From: Bacteroidota bacterium
Lineage (GTDB): Bacteria > Bacteroidota > Bacteroidia > Bacteroidales > Porphyromonadaceae
Assembly: GCA_023396255.1 (NCBI GenBank)
Contig: JAEWWU010000010.1
Location: forward strand, 1-34,288
Direction: 5' to 3'
Length of the DNA stretch: 34,288 nucleotides
Position 1 is the first letter of the stretch, and each line of letters begins with the position of its first letter. A program made the translations under genes and the position numbers. The notes beneath the pieces were generated by a model. It searched no databases and was not told the DNA's origin. It saw only the letters and a list, made by a program, of their open reading frames with translations. Shown in pieces: positions 25,677 through 33,648 of this stretch.

Positions 25677-27106
25677 ACCCCAATTTGCATCTCAGACAAG
25701 ACACCATTTGCGCACTTGCAACAGGTATGGGAGGCGGAATAGCTGTTATCCGCATATCGGGTACCCGATCAATCGATCTTTGGCAAAAATTTGTGCAGAC
25801 CTCTTCCGAAGAAAACCACTCTTCTCTCCCAACCCCAAGAAAGGCATATTTTGGCACCTTTGTAGCAGACCGAGAACTCATCGACGAAATTGTAGCCACC
25901 TACTACCAAGCCCCCCATTCCTATACCGGAGAAGACGTGGTGGAGATCTCTTGTCACGCTTCTATCTATATTGTGCGCAAAATCTTGGAAAGCCTGACGC
26001 AAAGCGGAGTATGCAGAATGGCACAAGCCGGAGAATTTACACAGAGAGCTTTCATCAATGGAAAGATGGACTTGGTTCGAGCTGAAGCTGTTGCCGATCT
26101 AATTGCATCGGAGACACAACAGCAGCACAAAATGGCTATGGAGCAGCTGAGGGGACAGTTGAGCAATAACCTCAACGAGCTGCGCCATAAGCTGCTACAT
26201 CTAACGGCTCTGTTGGAATTAGAGCTCGATTTTAGTCAAGAAGATGTTGAGTTTGTAGATCGATCCGAGCTAATTCAATTGACCCACGAGGTAGAGGACA
26301 AAATAAGTCGCCTCATTCAAAGTTTTTCTTCCGGGAATAGCATAAAGAAAGGTATTCCGGTAGCAATCGTTGGGGCAACCAACGTTGGGAAAAGCACTCT
26401 CCTCAATGCTCTTCTTCAGGAAGATCGGGCCATTGTAAGCGATATACACGGTACCACCCGGGACACCGTGGAAGACACTCTAAGCATCAACGGAATTCTT
26501 TTTCGGATGGTGGATACTGCCGGATTTAGAGACACCATCGACCCCATAGAAAATCTGGGCATCCAACGCAGTTTGCAGAAAATAGAGCAAGCCCAGATCG
26601 TCTTACGGGTATGGGATGCCATCGAACTGAACGCTCAGCAAGAAGCCGGAAAAAACTTCTTGCCGGAAACTGTTGCCGTCCCCTCCTCCTCTTCTAATGA
26701 CGTTATAGACCTTGTCAACAAAATAGACCTTATCGACGAGGATACCGTGCTGCGGTTAACCTCTTGGTTGAAACAAAGTGGGGCAAGAGAGGTGATTTCT
26801 ATTTCCGGGAAGGAGAGGAAGGGCATCGAGGGTTTGGAGTTATCGCTATTGAACAAAGCAAATCGGCTAACCCAAAATAACACCTCGGAATTACTTTTAT
26901 CCAACACGAGGCATCTGACTGCTCTTCTCTCGGCTCAAGAGGGTCTTAACCGCGTCTTATTCGGAATGCAGCAAGGATTATCGATGGAGCTACTCACCCC
27001 GGATCTACGTCTTTGCATAGACTCTTTGGGAGAGATAACCGGAGATACCATAACCGGTGACAACATCCTGCACCATATCTTCCAAAACTTCTGCATCGGC
27101 AAGTAG
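25673..27106 (+). CDS. mnmE: tRNA modification GTPase MnmE
   Basis: With MnmG it installs the (carboxymethyl)aminomethyl group on wobble U34. The 477-residue protein has the N-terminal folate-binding domain (DTICALATGMGGGIAVIRISG, 10-30), a helical region, and an inserted GTPase domain: P-loop GATNVGKS (234-241), TTRDT (261-265), DTAG (281-284), NKID (349-352). The C-terminal FCIGK (473-477) is the conserved end that binds substrate. The P-loop has Thr where most MnmE proteins have Pro (GxPNVGKS). ATG at 25673 overlaps the folK stop; the frame further upstream lies inside folK. Confidence 0.95.
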   Translation: MNPNLHLRQDTICALATGMGGGIAVIRISGTRSIDLWQKFVQTSSEENHSSLPTPRKAYFGTFVADRELIDEIVATYYQAPHSYTGEDVVEISCHASIYIVRKILESLTQSGVCRMAQAGEFTQRAFINGKMDLVRAEAVADLIASETQQQHKMAMEQLRGQLSNNLNELRHKLLHLTALLELELDFSQEDVEFVDRSELIQLTHEVEDKISRLIQSFSSGNSIKKGIPVAIVGATNVGKSTLLNALLQEDRAIVSDIHGTTRDTVEDTLSINGILFRMVDTAGFRDTIDPIENLGIQRSLQKIEQAQIVLRVWDAIELNAQQEAGKNFLPETVAVPSSSSNDVIDLVNKIDLIDEDTVLRLTSWLKQSGAREVISISGKERKGIEGLELSLLNKANRLTQNNTSELLLSNTRHLTALLSAQEGLNRVLFGMQQGLSMELLTPDLRLCIDSLGEITGDTITGDNILHHIFQNFCIGK

Positions 27107-27376
27107 TCGCTGATGAAGTTTTTAGTGATGCTTGTTAATGGTTACTATTCACTTGTCGAAAGAAAAAAGAAAATGGAAAAACCAAACACTCTATATAGAA
27201 AGTTTATACTGACAAACAAAGTAATTCCCTTCTCATCAATTGGAAAGACAACTTTCCACTGAAGTTCCGCGTAATTTCTTGTAGAGATTTACTTAGACAA
27301 AAGATAACAGTGAATTATAGAAAATTCTTATCATCGAACCACAAAAACAGATAAGGAATTTATATATTGCAGTGAT
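27107..27376. other. Intergenic region after mnmE
   Basis: AT-rich gap at the step from core to accessory genes. It contains one small hairpin, TGGAAAG (27241-27247) with CTTTCCA (27252-27258), without a T-run. No promoter with the standard consensus was seen before the channel gene. Confidence 0.35.
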
Positions 27377-28144
27377 ATGATTTGCAGAAAAGACATACTT
27401 GCAGTGATTGAACCTGCCAATGGAGTACATATGCGTCGCAGTTCTAAAATTTACGATGCAATAATGCTGTCTGCTATTGCTATGGCGATAGTTCCCCTAA
27501 TGTTCAAAGATCAACCTCCTCTGTTAGTTGCTCTTGATATTGTATCTTGTGTGGTCTTTATTGTCGATTACATTTTGAGGTGGATTACTGCAGACCTAAG
27601 ACGAGGGTCGAAGTCTAAGAAATGGCTGATCCTTTATCCACTTACTCCAATGGCAATTATAGATCTATTGTCCATCCTCCCAACCCTCAGTCTACTTAAT
27701 CCTGCATTAAAGTTGTTCCGTTTGTATCGTATTTTGAAATTACTTAGAATTCTGAACTTCTTTAGATACTTTGCTCCTCTTCAAATCCTAATAGCTGTTG
27801 TTAAACGAGAGAGACAGGTATTGCTGACTGTGCTATCATTTGCGGTTTCCTATATTTTTGTCACAGCATTAGTAATGTTCAATGGCGAGATAGCATTAAA
27901 ACCGAACACCGGAGAACCAGTGTTTTCAGATTTCTTTGAAGCTGTATATTGGGCAACGTGTACGCTTACTACTGTTGGTTATGGTGACATATATCCCATT
28001 TCGGGCTTAGGTCGAATTATCAGTATGGTCTCGGCATTGGTTGGTGTTGCCATTATCGCACTCCCATCAGGAGTTATCACTGCAGGATATCTAGAAGAGC
28101 TCAAGCATCGTCACGAAAAAAAAGCAAATAATATTTCCGATTAA
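27377..28144 (+). CDS. Voltage-gated-type potassium channel
   Basis: A 255-residue six-helix ion channel subunit. S1 is about 27-43, S2 49-70, S3 89-107, and S4 (LKLFRLYRILKLLRILNFFR, 111-130) carries regularly spaced Arg/Lys residues, the voltage-sensor pattern. S5 is about 148-168, then the pore loop with selectivity filter TTVGYGD (198-204), and S6 (ISMVSALVGVAIIALPSGVI) contains the gating PSG. TVGYGD indicates potassium selectivity. There is no large C-terminal regulatory domain. It would be a tetramer in the inner membrane. The gene is visibly more AT-rich than the mnmE cluster before it. A second ATG at residue 19 (MRRSSKIYD) is an alternative start. Confidence 0.88.
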   Translation: MICRKDILAVIEPANGVHMRRSSKIYDAIMLSAIAMAIVPLMFKDQPPLLVALDIVSCVVFIVDYILRWITADLRRGSKSKKWLILYPLTPMAIIDLLSILPTLSLLNPALKLFRLYRILKLLRILNFFRYFAPLQILIAVVKRERQVLLTVLSFAVSYIFVTALVMFNGEIALKPNTGEPVFSDFFEAVYWATCTLTTVGYGDIYPISGLGRIISMVSALVGVAIIALPSGVITAGYLEELKHRHEKKANNISD

Positions 28145-28315
28145 CATTTTCAATACAAGAAAAGTTAAACCATTTCTATGTGCACTATTATTGGGGTTGG
28201 CGAATATGGTGTGCATAAGTTGTTCCTGTACTCTACCACCTACATTTCCGGAAAATATCTCAGAAAATATTTTCGATATATTAAGTTTTTGTAGTAACAA
28301 TTATTGATGAAATTG

Positions 28316-28323
28316 TATATTTG
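28316..28323 (+). promoter_or_regulatory. Possible -7 box of the LRR gene
   Basis: TATATTTG, 92 bases upstream of the LRR gene ATG. TTTG at 28288-28291 is 24 bases upstream, longer than the usual spacing. Confidence 0.4.
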
Positions 28324-28415
28324 CGCATCTAAAGAAAAAAACAGGCAGAGAGTGCATCAAGACTCCTGCACTTTCATCTGCAGTTACTAACAAGCGAGTC
28401 GATCGTTAAGAAAAA

Positions 28416-30827
28416 ATGACATTATCTCTACTCAAGAGGGTATCTCTATTTTCCTCTATTCTGCTCTTAGGGTTGGTGTGCTTTTGGGGAACTTCATTTA
28501 CAGCGGAGGGACAAACTGCAAGCATTGTATTCGACCCGATACGTTTGTGTGAGTATATCAACAAACTCGAGACCGATTTTACAGTTGCCCACGGTAAGTA
28601 TGTTACACCCAACGGTGAATATAACGCCACCTATAATGGCAAAAATTACAAGATGACACCGCAGAAGGATTCGAAAAACTTGCTAAAAGCCTTGCAACTC
28701 ATTCCTGAAAGAGGAACAAAGAACGATGTTATAGACATTCTTACCAATGGCAAAGAAATTTCTTTGCCATTGGGAGGTTTTATGGGAACCAAATTTTCCG
28801 GGAATTCGGGTGGCATCAAACAAACAATTGATGAAACTATCAGTCTGTTGCAGAGCAATGATACCGGTTTGCGCATTGTTTCTCTCTTTAATCCCAAACC
28901 CGGAGTTTATTTTGTTATTGACTACCAAAACGGGAACTACAAACTATTGCTTGTCAGAAATACATTACCACTCTACATTGATGAACTTACAGCAAAAGTT
29001 GGCTCCAGTTTTGAGCAGTTCTACCAAGAGAATTTTTATCTATCCAACAAGGTCAGTATGTTTGGTATGGTTAGCCTCTATTTTGATGCCGTTAGAAACA
29101 TCGACAACGTCCATTTTACGATGAACTGTGAGGCCAATGCCGCTAAAGAGAAAATTAAGGAACTAAGCATTTACTTGAACAAAAACGACAATCTTGACAT
29201 TGATAAATCCATCAAAATATGGGAAAAAGAAGCAACTTCTTTCTTGGCTATTTTTGATGGAAACCCTGTAAAATTTTATGCAACGGATGCTTTTGGTGGA
29301 GTTCAAAAGACTTTCTCGTCCTTTGATGAAACCATTGACTTCGTAACCTCCAACCGGCGTAAAGACGGGGTTATCATCTCTATTGAAGCCGGAGGAAACA
29401 TTGCCAACTTGGTCATTAACAAGAACAATGTGTATTACTTGTTACAACAGAATGTACAAAAACCGGCAATTACGCTAGGCTATGCTCTTCCCATAGATAC
29501 GCCTCTCTCTTTTGAGATAGAGTCCAATTCGGATATTACAATAGATTGGGGCGATGGCGTGAAGAACAATATGGGCAATAAAACTATGATTAGCGGTAAG
29601 TTGCTCGGTTCTAAAATCAAAATTTACGGCGATATTCTTAGTTTTGATTGTAGCTCTACCCAAGCGATCTCTTTGGACATTAGCGGAGCTACCCATTTGG
29701 AAGAGATTTTGTGCTCCGGCAATAAAATCAGCAACCTACTCCTCAACTACAATACCAATCTGAAACTGATAGACTGCGAGCACAACCAACTCTCCTCCCT
29801 CAATACGAGCAAATTAGAAAATCTCGAAAAACTTCTTTGTTCCGAAAACCAACTGAAAAGCATCGACATTTCGAACAACAAAAAACTCAAACGCTTGATG
29901 GTTATCAACAACGGTCTTACGAGCTTGGATGTCACGAACAATCGTGCCCTTAACATACTCAATTGTTCAGAAAATGCTATTGAACAACTCAACCTAACAC
30001 AAAACGAAGCCCTTGTACAACTCATTGCGGGAAACAACCTCTTGTCCACGATTGATGTATCGGGCTGTACTTTGTTGGAAAGGCTCATTCTCAAAAACAA
30101 TCAACTGAAAACCGTCGATCTTGAACACAATACTCATTTGCAAACTATTGATATTTCCAAGAATCTTTTGAATGAGGTCAAACTCTCCCCAATGGAGCAT
30201 CTCACAGAGTGTTTACTGCAAAATAATAAACTTACAGCGATTGACACCGAAAAGATACCCACAGTTATGCGTCTTAATGTTGGTTGTAACCAACTATCGA
30301 GTTTGAATGTTAAAACAAATGTTAAGCTCCGTGATTTGTATATCTATGGCAATTCTATGAATCACGAGGCAACGCAAACCATTTCACAATCTATTTTTGA
30401 TCGTAGTAAGGAATCTGTTCCCGGGCATATTTACGTAAGGGGGACCAATCTGCCACAAGATAATTTGCTTTACAAAGACTCTGCCACCAACATCAACAAA
30501 AAGAATTGGGAGATGTATCGGGTAGAAGAAGATGCGGATGGTAACTTTCGAGAATTTATCTTGACAGTGGATGATTTTGAAGACACTCCTTCTGGGGTTG
30601 AACCCGTTACTACAAAACCGGGACAATTGTCTTGGGGCAACAATATACTTACTTGCAACACAAATATGGCAGGAATCGAGATTTTCGATTTTAGCGGCAA
30701 ACTTGTTGGTGCTTTCTTAAAAGAAAGTGCAGAGTACAACTTACAAGGGTTCTCCCCTGCTGTTTACATTCTTGTGATTACTCACAAAAATCGAACGCAT
30801 CAAGCCATTAAGGTTGTTGTCAAATAG
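28416..30827 (+). CDS. Secreted leucine-rich-repeat protein with T9SS type A tail
   Basis: An 803-residue surface or secreted protein. A signal peptide covers about 1-34. Residues about 35-350 form a region I do not recognise. A WGDG segment (IDWGDGVKNN, about 376-385) precedes roughly eleven leucine-rich repeats of about 21 residues (about 419-645), with the pattern LxxLxCSxNxLxxLDVSxN as in Bacteroidetes and InlJ-type LRRs. A linker with DFEDTPSGVEP follows, and residues about 738-803 fit a type IX secretion sorting domain: GIEIFDFSGKLV, then YNLQGFSPAVYILVI and a basic IKVVVK end. It is expected to cross the outer membrane by T9SS and be anchored by the machinery that includes PorQ. Partner binding or adhesion is the likely role. 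Confidence 0.85.
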   Translation: MTLSLLKRVSLFSSILLLGLVCFWGTSFTAEGQTASIVFDPIRLCEYINKLETDFTVAHGKYVTPNGEYNATYNGKNYKMTPQKDSKNLLKALQLIPERGTKNDVIDILTNGKEISLPLGGFMGTKFSGNSGGIKQTIDETISLLQSNDTGLRIVSLFNPKPGVYFVIDYQNGNYKLLLVRNTLPLYIDELTAKVGSSFEQFYQENFYLSNKVSMFGMVSLYFDAVRNIDNVHFTMNCEANAAKEKIKELSIYLNKNDNLDIDKSIKIWEKEATSFLAIFDGNPVKFYATDAFGGVQKTFSSFDETIDFVTSNRRKDGVIISIEAGGNIANLVINKNNVYYLLQQNVQKPAITLGYALPIDTPLSFEIESNSDITIDWGDGVKNNMGNKTMISGKLLGSKIKIYGDILSFDCSSTQAISLDISGATHLEEILCSGNKISNLLLNYNTNLKLIDCEHNQLSSLNTSKLENLEKLLCSENQLKSIDISNNKKLKRLMVINNGLTSLDVTNNRALNILNCSENAIEQLNLTQNEALVQLIAGNNLLSTIDVSGCTLLERLILKNNQLKTVDLEHNTHLQTIDISKNLLNEVKLSPMEHLTECLLQNNKLTAIDTEKIPTVMRLNVGCNQLSSLNVKTNVKLRDLYIYGNSMNHEATQTISQSIFDRSKESVPGHIYVRGTNLPQDNLLYKDSATNINKKNWEMYRVEEDADGNFREFILTVDDFEDTPSGVEPVTTKPGQLSWGNNILTCNTNMAGIEIFDFSGKLVGAFLKESAEYNLQGFSPAVYILVITHKNRTHQAIKVVVK

Positions 30828-30875
30828 TTTTCCGAATGTAGTAATCAATCTCAAAAAAATTCTCTTCTCTCAAAT

Positions 30876-30913
30876 AAGGGTGCAAATCTCATAGTTCACA
30901 GATTTACGCCCTT
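30876..30913 (+). terminator. Terminator after the LRR gene
   Basis: AAGGGTGCAAATC (30876-30888) pairs with GATTTACGCCCTT (30901-30913) with one G-T wobble and one mismatch, followed by TTATTTATT. Confidence 0.6.
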
Positions 30914-31033
30914 TATTTATTACATTCTAAGAAAATATATCCACCAAGGTTCTAATGATTTTGGAGGATACTAAAGGCTATCGAAAAAGAATCGGCTTGT
31001 AGATCGAAGAACTATACGCCCCCTCCAGACAAA

Positions 31034-31065
31034 AAAACGCAGCAAGACTAACCTTACTGCGTTTT
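31034..31065. terminator. Bidirectional hairpin between convergent genes
   Basis: AAAACGCAGCAAG (31034-31046) pairs with CTTACTGCGTTTT (31053-31065) with a single mismatch and an ACTAAC loop. A-run before and T-rich sequence after allow use from either strand. The rest of 30828-31151 shows no gene. Confidence 0.7.
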
Positions 31066-31151
31066 CTATTTATTGACACTCGTTTGTGAGCAAAACTACT
31101 TCACAAAATATCCTTAAGGAATCACCACTTATCGCCTAACTTATCAGTCCA

Positions 31152-32234
31152 TTACAAACCCTTCGGGACCAAATCTAAATTATTGATGGATTCATTTACA
31201 AATTGCAGAGATTCGTGAATCCTTAGCACTTCTTCGTAATCCCAAAATCGAACTTCATCTTTTATGGATAAAGAAGCTATTTCTCTCTTTATCCTATCGA
31301 TTTGCTTTTGATCGGTCACAGCAACTATGCCCTGAACCGCTTTATTGTTTTTAGATTTCATTAGATTAAGAATCAAGCTATCGATCGAACCGGCAGTTTG
31401 AACCTCAAAAACGTAGATAACGCGCCCCATATTGCCGATAGTAACCTCCCATACAGCATCCACAATGGCTCCATTGGCAACTTTCTTCTCGACTTCGGCT
31501 CTAAAACCCAAACATCTTCCTATTTCAGCAACTTTGTCTCTAATGTCATTGTGTATAAAAGAAGCTTCTTTCTTGGATGTAGGTAAGGGTTCCTCTTCTT
31601 TTTGTTTTGAGAGGGGCATAGGCTCTTTGATTACCTCTTGTAATTCTTGCCAAATAAAAGAATTCAGCGTAACCATATCCGTTACCTTTCTGTTTCCGAA
31701 ATCTTTAATCTCGTTAATAATCTGCTTAGCAGTTTCGCACAGTTGAGAATACTTGCGTCCATTCAAGCGAGTTTCAAACCTCGGAAGCTTGGCAACTTCA
31801 AGAGCAGAGAACCCGTTGTAGGTTTTCTTATTCCATAAGAGAAATGAATCTGGATGCGTTTTACAGAGCAATTCGCTCATAATGGCAGGGCCTACACCCC
31901 TAATCTTGGCGCGAAACTCATCCCACCGCTTTTCAATTGAAGTTGTTCCGTAGATCAAATTGGCGAGCTGTTGGCGAAGTAGGGGCATCCCATTGGCTTC
32001 TATGATGTTATCTATCTGATAATGTTTGTTGCCCCACATAGCCATAGCCCAAAGGGGAGCGATGTAATCGTATAGCTGCTCCTCCGACATTTCCAACAAA
32101 ATCTCTTTTGTAAAACTCCGAGTCTGGAGTGCAAGTTCTTCTCGCTCTTTATATTCGAGCATCGCCTGCTCTTTGTTTGCTGCAAACCATTCTTGGTAGT
32201 GGGCCAAAGCCTTGTGTAAAACCTGTTTGTTCAT
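31152..32234 (-). CDS. Uncharacterised protein, HhH-like plus PD-(D/E)XK-like domains
   Basis: A 360-residue soluble protein. The N-terminal half is helical (WGNKHYQIDNIIEANG, 67-82) and includes IRGVGPAIMSELL (111-123), which reads like a DNA-binding helix-hairpin-helix, then PDSFLLWNKKTYNGF. After a charged linker (about 205-225) the C-terminal part looks like a PD-(D/E)XK nuclease core: VDAVWEV (D259), then YVFEVQTAGSIDSL, with E277-V-Q279 in place of the usual ExK, and a helix with NLMKSKNNKAVQGIVAVTD. I know no assigned function. A nuclease or DNA-binding role linked to the restriction genes nearby is inference. ATG 32234 was chosen; ATG 32264 is possible and the full frame to 32294 needs a TTG. 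Confidence 0.6.
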   Translation of the reverse strand: MNKQVLHKALAHYQEWFAANKEQAMLEYKEREELALQTRSFTKEILLEMSEEQLYDYIAPLWAMAMWGNKHYQIDNIIEANGMPLLRQQLANLIYGTTSIEKRWDEFRAKIRGVGPAIMSELLCKTHPDSFLLWNKKTYNGFSALEVAKLPRFETRLNGRKYSQLCETAKQIINEIKDFGNRKVTDMVTLNSFIWQELQEVIKEPMPLSKQKEEEPLPTSKKEASFIHNDIRDKVAEIGRCLGFRAEVEKKVANGAIVDAVWEVTIGNMGRVIYVFEVQTAGSIDSLILNLMKSKNNKAVQGIVAVTDQKQIDRIKREIASLSIKDEVRFWDYEEVLRIHESLQFVNESINNLDLVPKGL

Positions 32235-32392
32235 TGTCTTTGGAATAATCTTTAGACTACTCATCGGTACATTGTGAACATTATATAAGCACAAAATACG
32301 CTCTCCTTTAGATTGCTCCCCCTCTGCTCTCTACTTTTCTTATAAAAAGCTGTTAGGTTGTCGGCGTATCTACTATATTTTGTTTGGTGGCA

Positions 32393-32400
32393 CAAAGGTA
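32393..32400 (-). promoter_or_regulatory. Possible -7 box of the PD-(D/E)XK-like gene
   Basis: On the minus strand this is TACCTTTG, about 160 bases upstream of the chosen ATG. No -33 TTTG at the right distance. The rest of 32265-32569 holds only the integrase terminator. Confidence 0.35.
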
Positions 32401-32527
32401 TGAAATGGAAACCGCATAGAAGGGAACAAAAGGAAGGAATTGTGCCGACCTCCTACTTTAATGATTAAATGTTTGCCTACCATAGCTTACACAGCTTAGG
32501 GGAAAAGAGATTGGGTGAAAAAGCGAG

Positions 32528-32556
32528 CCCCCTCACGGAAAACTTCGATGAGGGGG
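32528..32556 (-). terminator. Terminator of the recombinase gene
   Basis: CCCCCTCA (32528-32535) pairs perfectly with TGAGGGGG (32549-32556) around a 13-base loop. On the minus strand it follows the recombinase stop by 13 bases and is followed by a run of five Ts. Confidence 0.65.
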
Positions 32557-32569
32557 AATGGAAAGTCGG

Positions 32570-33499
32570 CTACATCAGACTTTTGCTCATCTTGTCAATG
32601 CAACGTCGTTTTTGGTCGAGATTCGGGTGAACATACAGGTCCAACGTTGTGCTGATATTGGCGTGCCCCAATAGTACGCTCACGGTTTTGTAATCGCATC
32701 CACATTCAATACAGCGCGTTGCAAAACTGTGGCGCAGTCCGTGAAATTTCATTGCCGGGATACCCAAACTATTCATCAAGCGACGATAATACTCCCTATA
32801 GGTGCGGGGTTCCGTTGGGTATGGCTCATTGGTCAGAATATAGTTATCTCGTCTCACTACCTGCAACAGGGGGCGAAGTGTACGACGCAAGGCCCTATTT
32901 AGAGGAATTTCTCGCAAAGAGTTGGGTGTTTTTGGGGTATCTTCTTGCACCTCTGTACGACGTTTGCCATTAGGTTCAATAATGTAGATCCGCTGTATTG
33001 ACCGACGCACACGCACAACCCCTTCTGCAAGGTCAATATCCGACCAACGCAAAGCACATACTTCACCGATACGCAAACCCGTACTGAGGCAGAGCAAAAG
33101 CCCAAAATTACGGAAACTAAAATGGTCTTGAATGTAAGACATCAGTTTGCGTTGATGCTCCAGTGTCAGCACCTCCAATTTGTTCCCAACATAGTCCTTT
33201 GGATATTTTACCTCAATGGATGCAAGAGGTAAACCATAGACCTTACAACCGTAGCGAAATACCATTTTGAGAACAATAACCAGATCCTTAATGGTCTTGG
33301 GGCTAAGCCCTGCCGTGAGCTTTTCTAAGACGAAGTTCTGTACCTGTTCTTCTTGAATGGAGGAACAATCTCCAAAATAGGGCAATAGATGGCGTTCTAA
33401 TTGCAATGCATAAACGGAATAGGTTGCTCGTTTGATGTAAGGAGCTTTATCTGCCAACCACTCGGCAGACAAAGAGGTAAAATTGATAGACTTTGTCAT
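32570..33499 (-). CDS. Tyrosine recombinase (XerC/D-like integrase)
   Basis: A 309-residue site-specific recombinase. The N-terminal SAM-like core-binding domain covers about 8-95 (YSVYALQLERHLLPYFG). The catalytic domain holds the full active site: R143 (STGLRIGEVCALRW), K190 (a likely beta-hairpin lysine), H253 and R256 (HGLRHSFATR), H279 (LLGHANISTTLDLYVH) and nucleophile Y289. Nothing is missing, so it should be active. It lies 149 bases from, and divergent to, an hsdS gene. In Bacteroidales, recombinases in this position invert hsdS segments and change restriction-modification specificity. A phage or transposon integrase is the alternative, but no other mobile genes are in the window. 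Confidence 0.88.
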   Translation of the reverse strand: MTKSINFTSLSAEWLADKAPYIKRATYSVYALQLERHLLPYFGDCSSIQEEQVQNFVLEKLTAGLSPKTIKDLVIVLKMVFRYGCKVYGLPLASIEVKYPKDYVGNKLEVLTLEHQRKLMSYIQDHFSFRNFGLLLCLSTGLRIGEVCALRWSDIDLAEGVVRVRRSIQRIYIIEPNGKRRTEVQEDTPKTPNSLREIPLNRALRRTLRPLLQVVRRDNYILTNEPYPTEPRTYREYYRRLMNSLGIPAMKFHGLRHSFATRCIECGCDYKTVSVLLGHANISTTLDLYVHPNLDQKRRCIDKMSKSLM

Positions 33500-33648
33500 T
33501 CTTGATTGATTTTAGAAGGTGAAACATTTAATCTAAGGATAGAGCTGCTATGCCCATCCCTCTCCAAGACATATAATATGTGTTTTTCAGGGAATTTTAC
33601 AGAATTTAATAACGGAAAAATTTCAATTGTGTACGTATTCAGTCCTTT

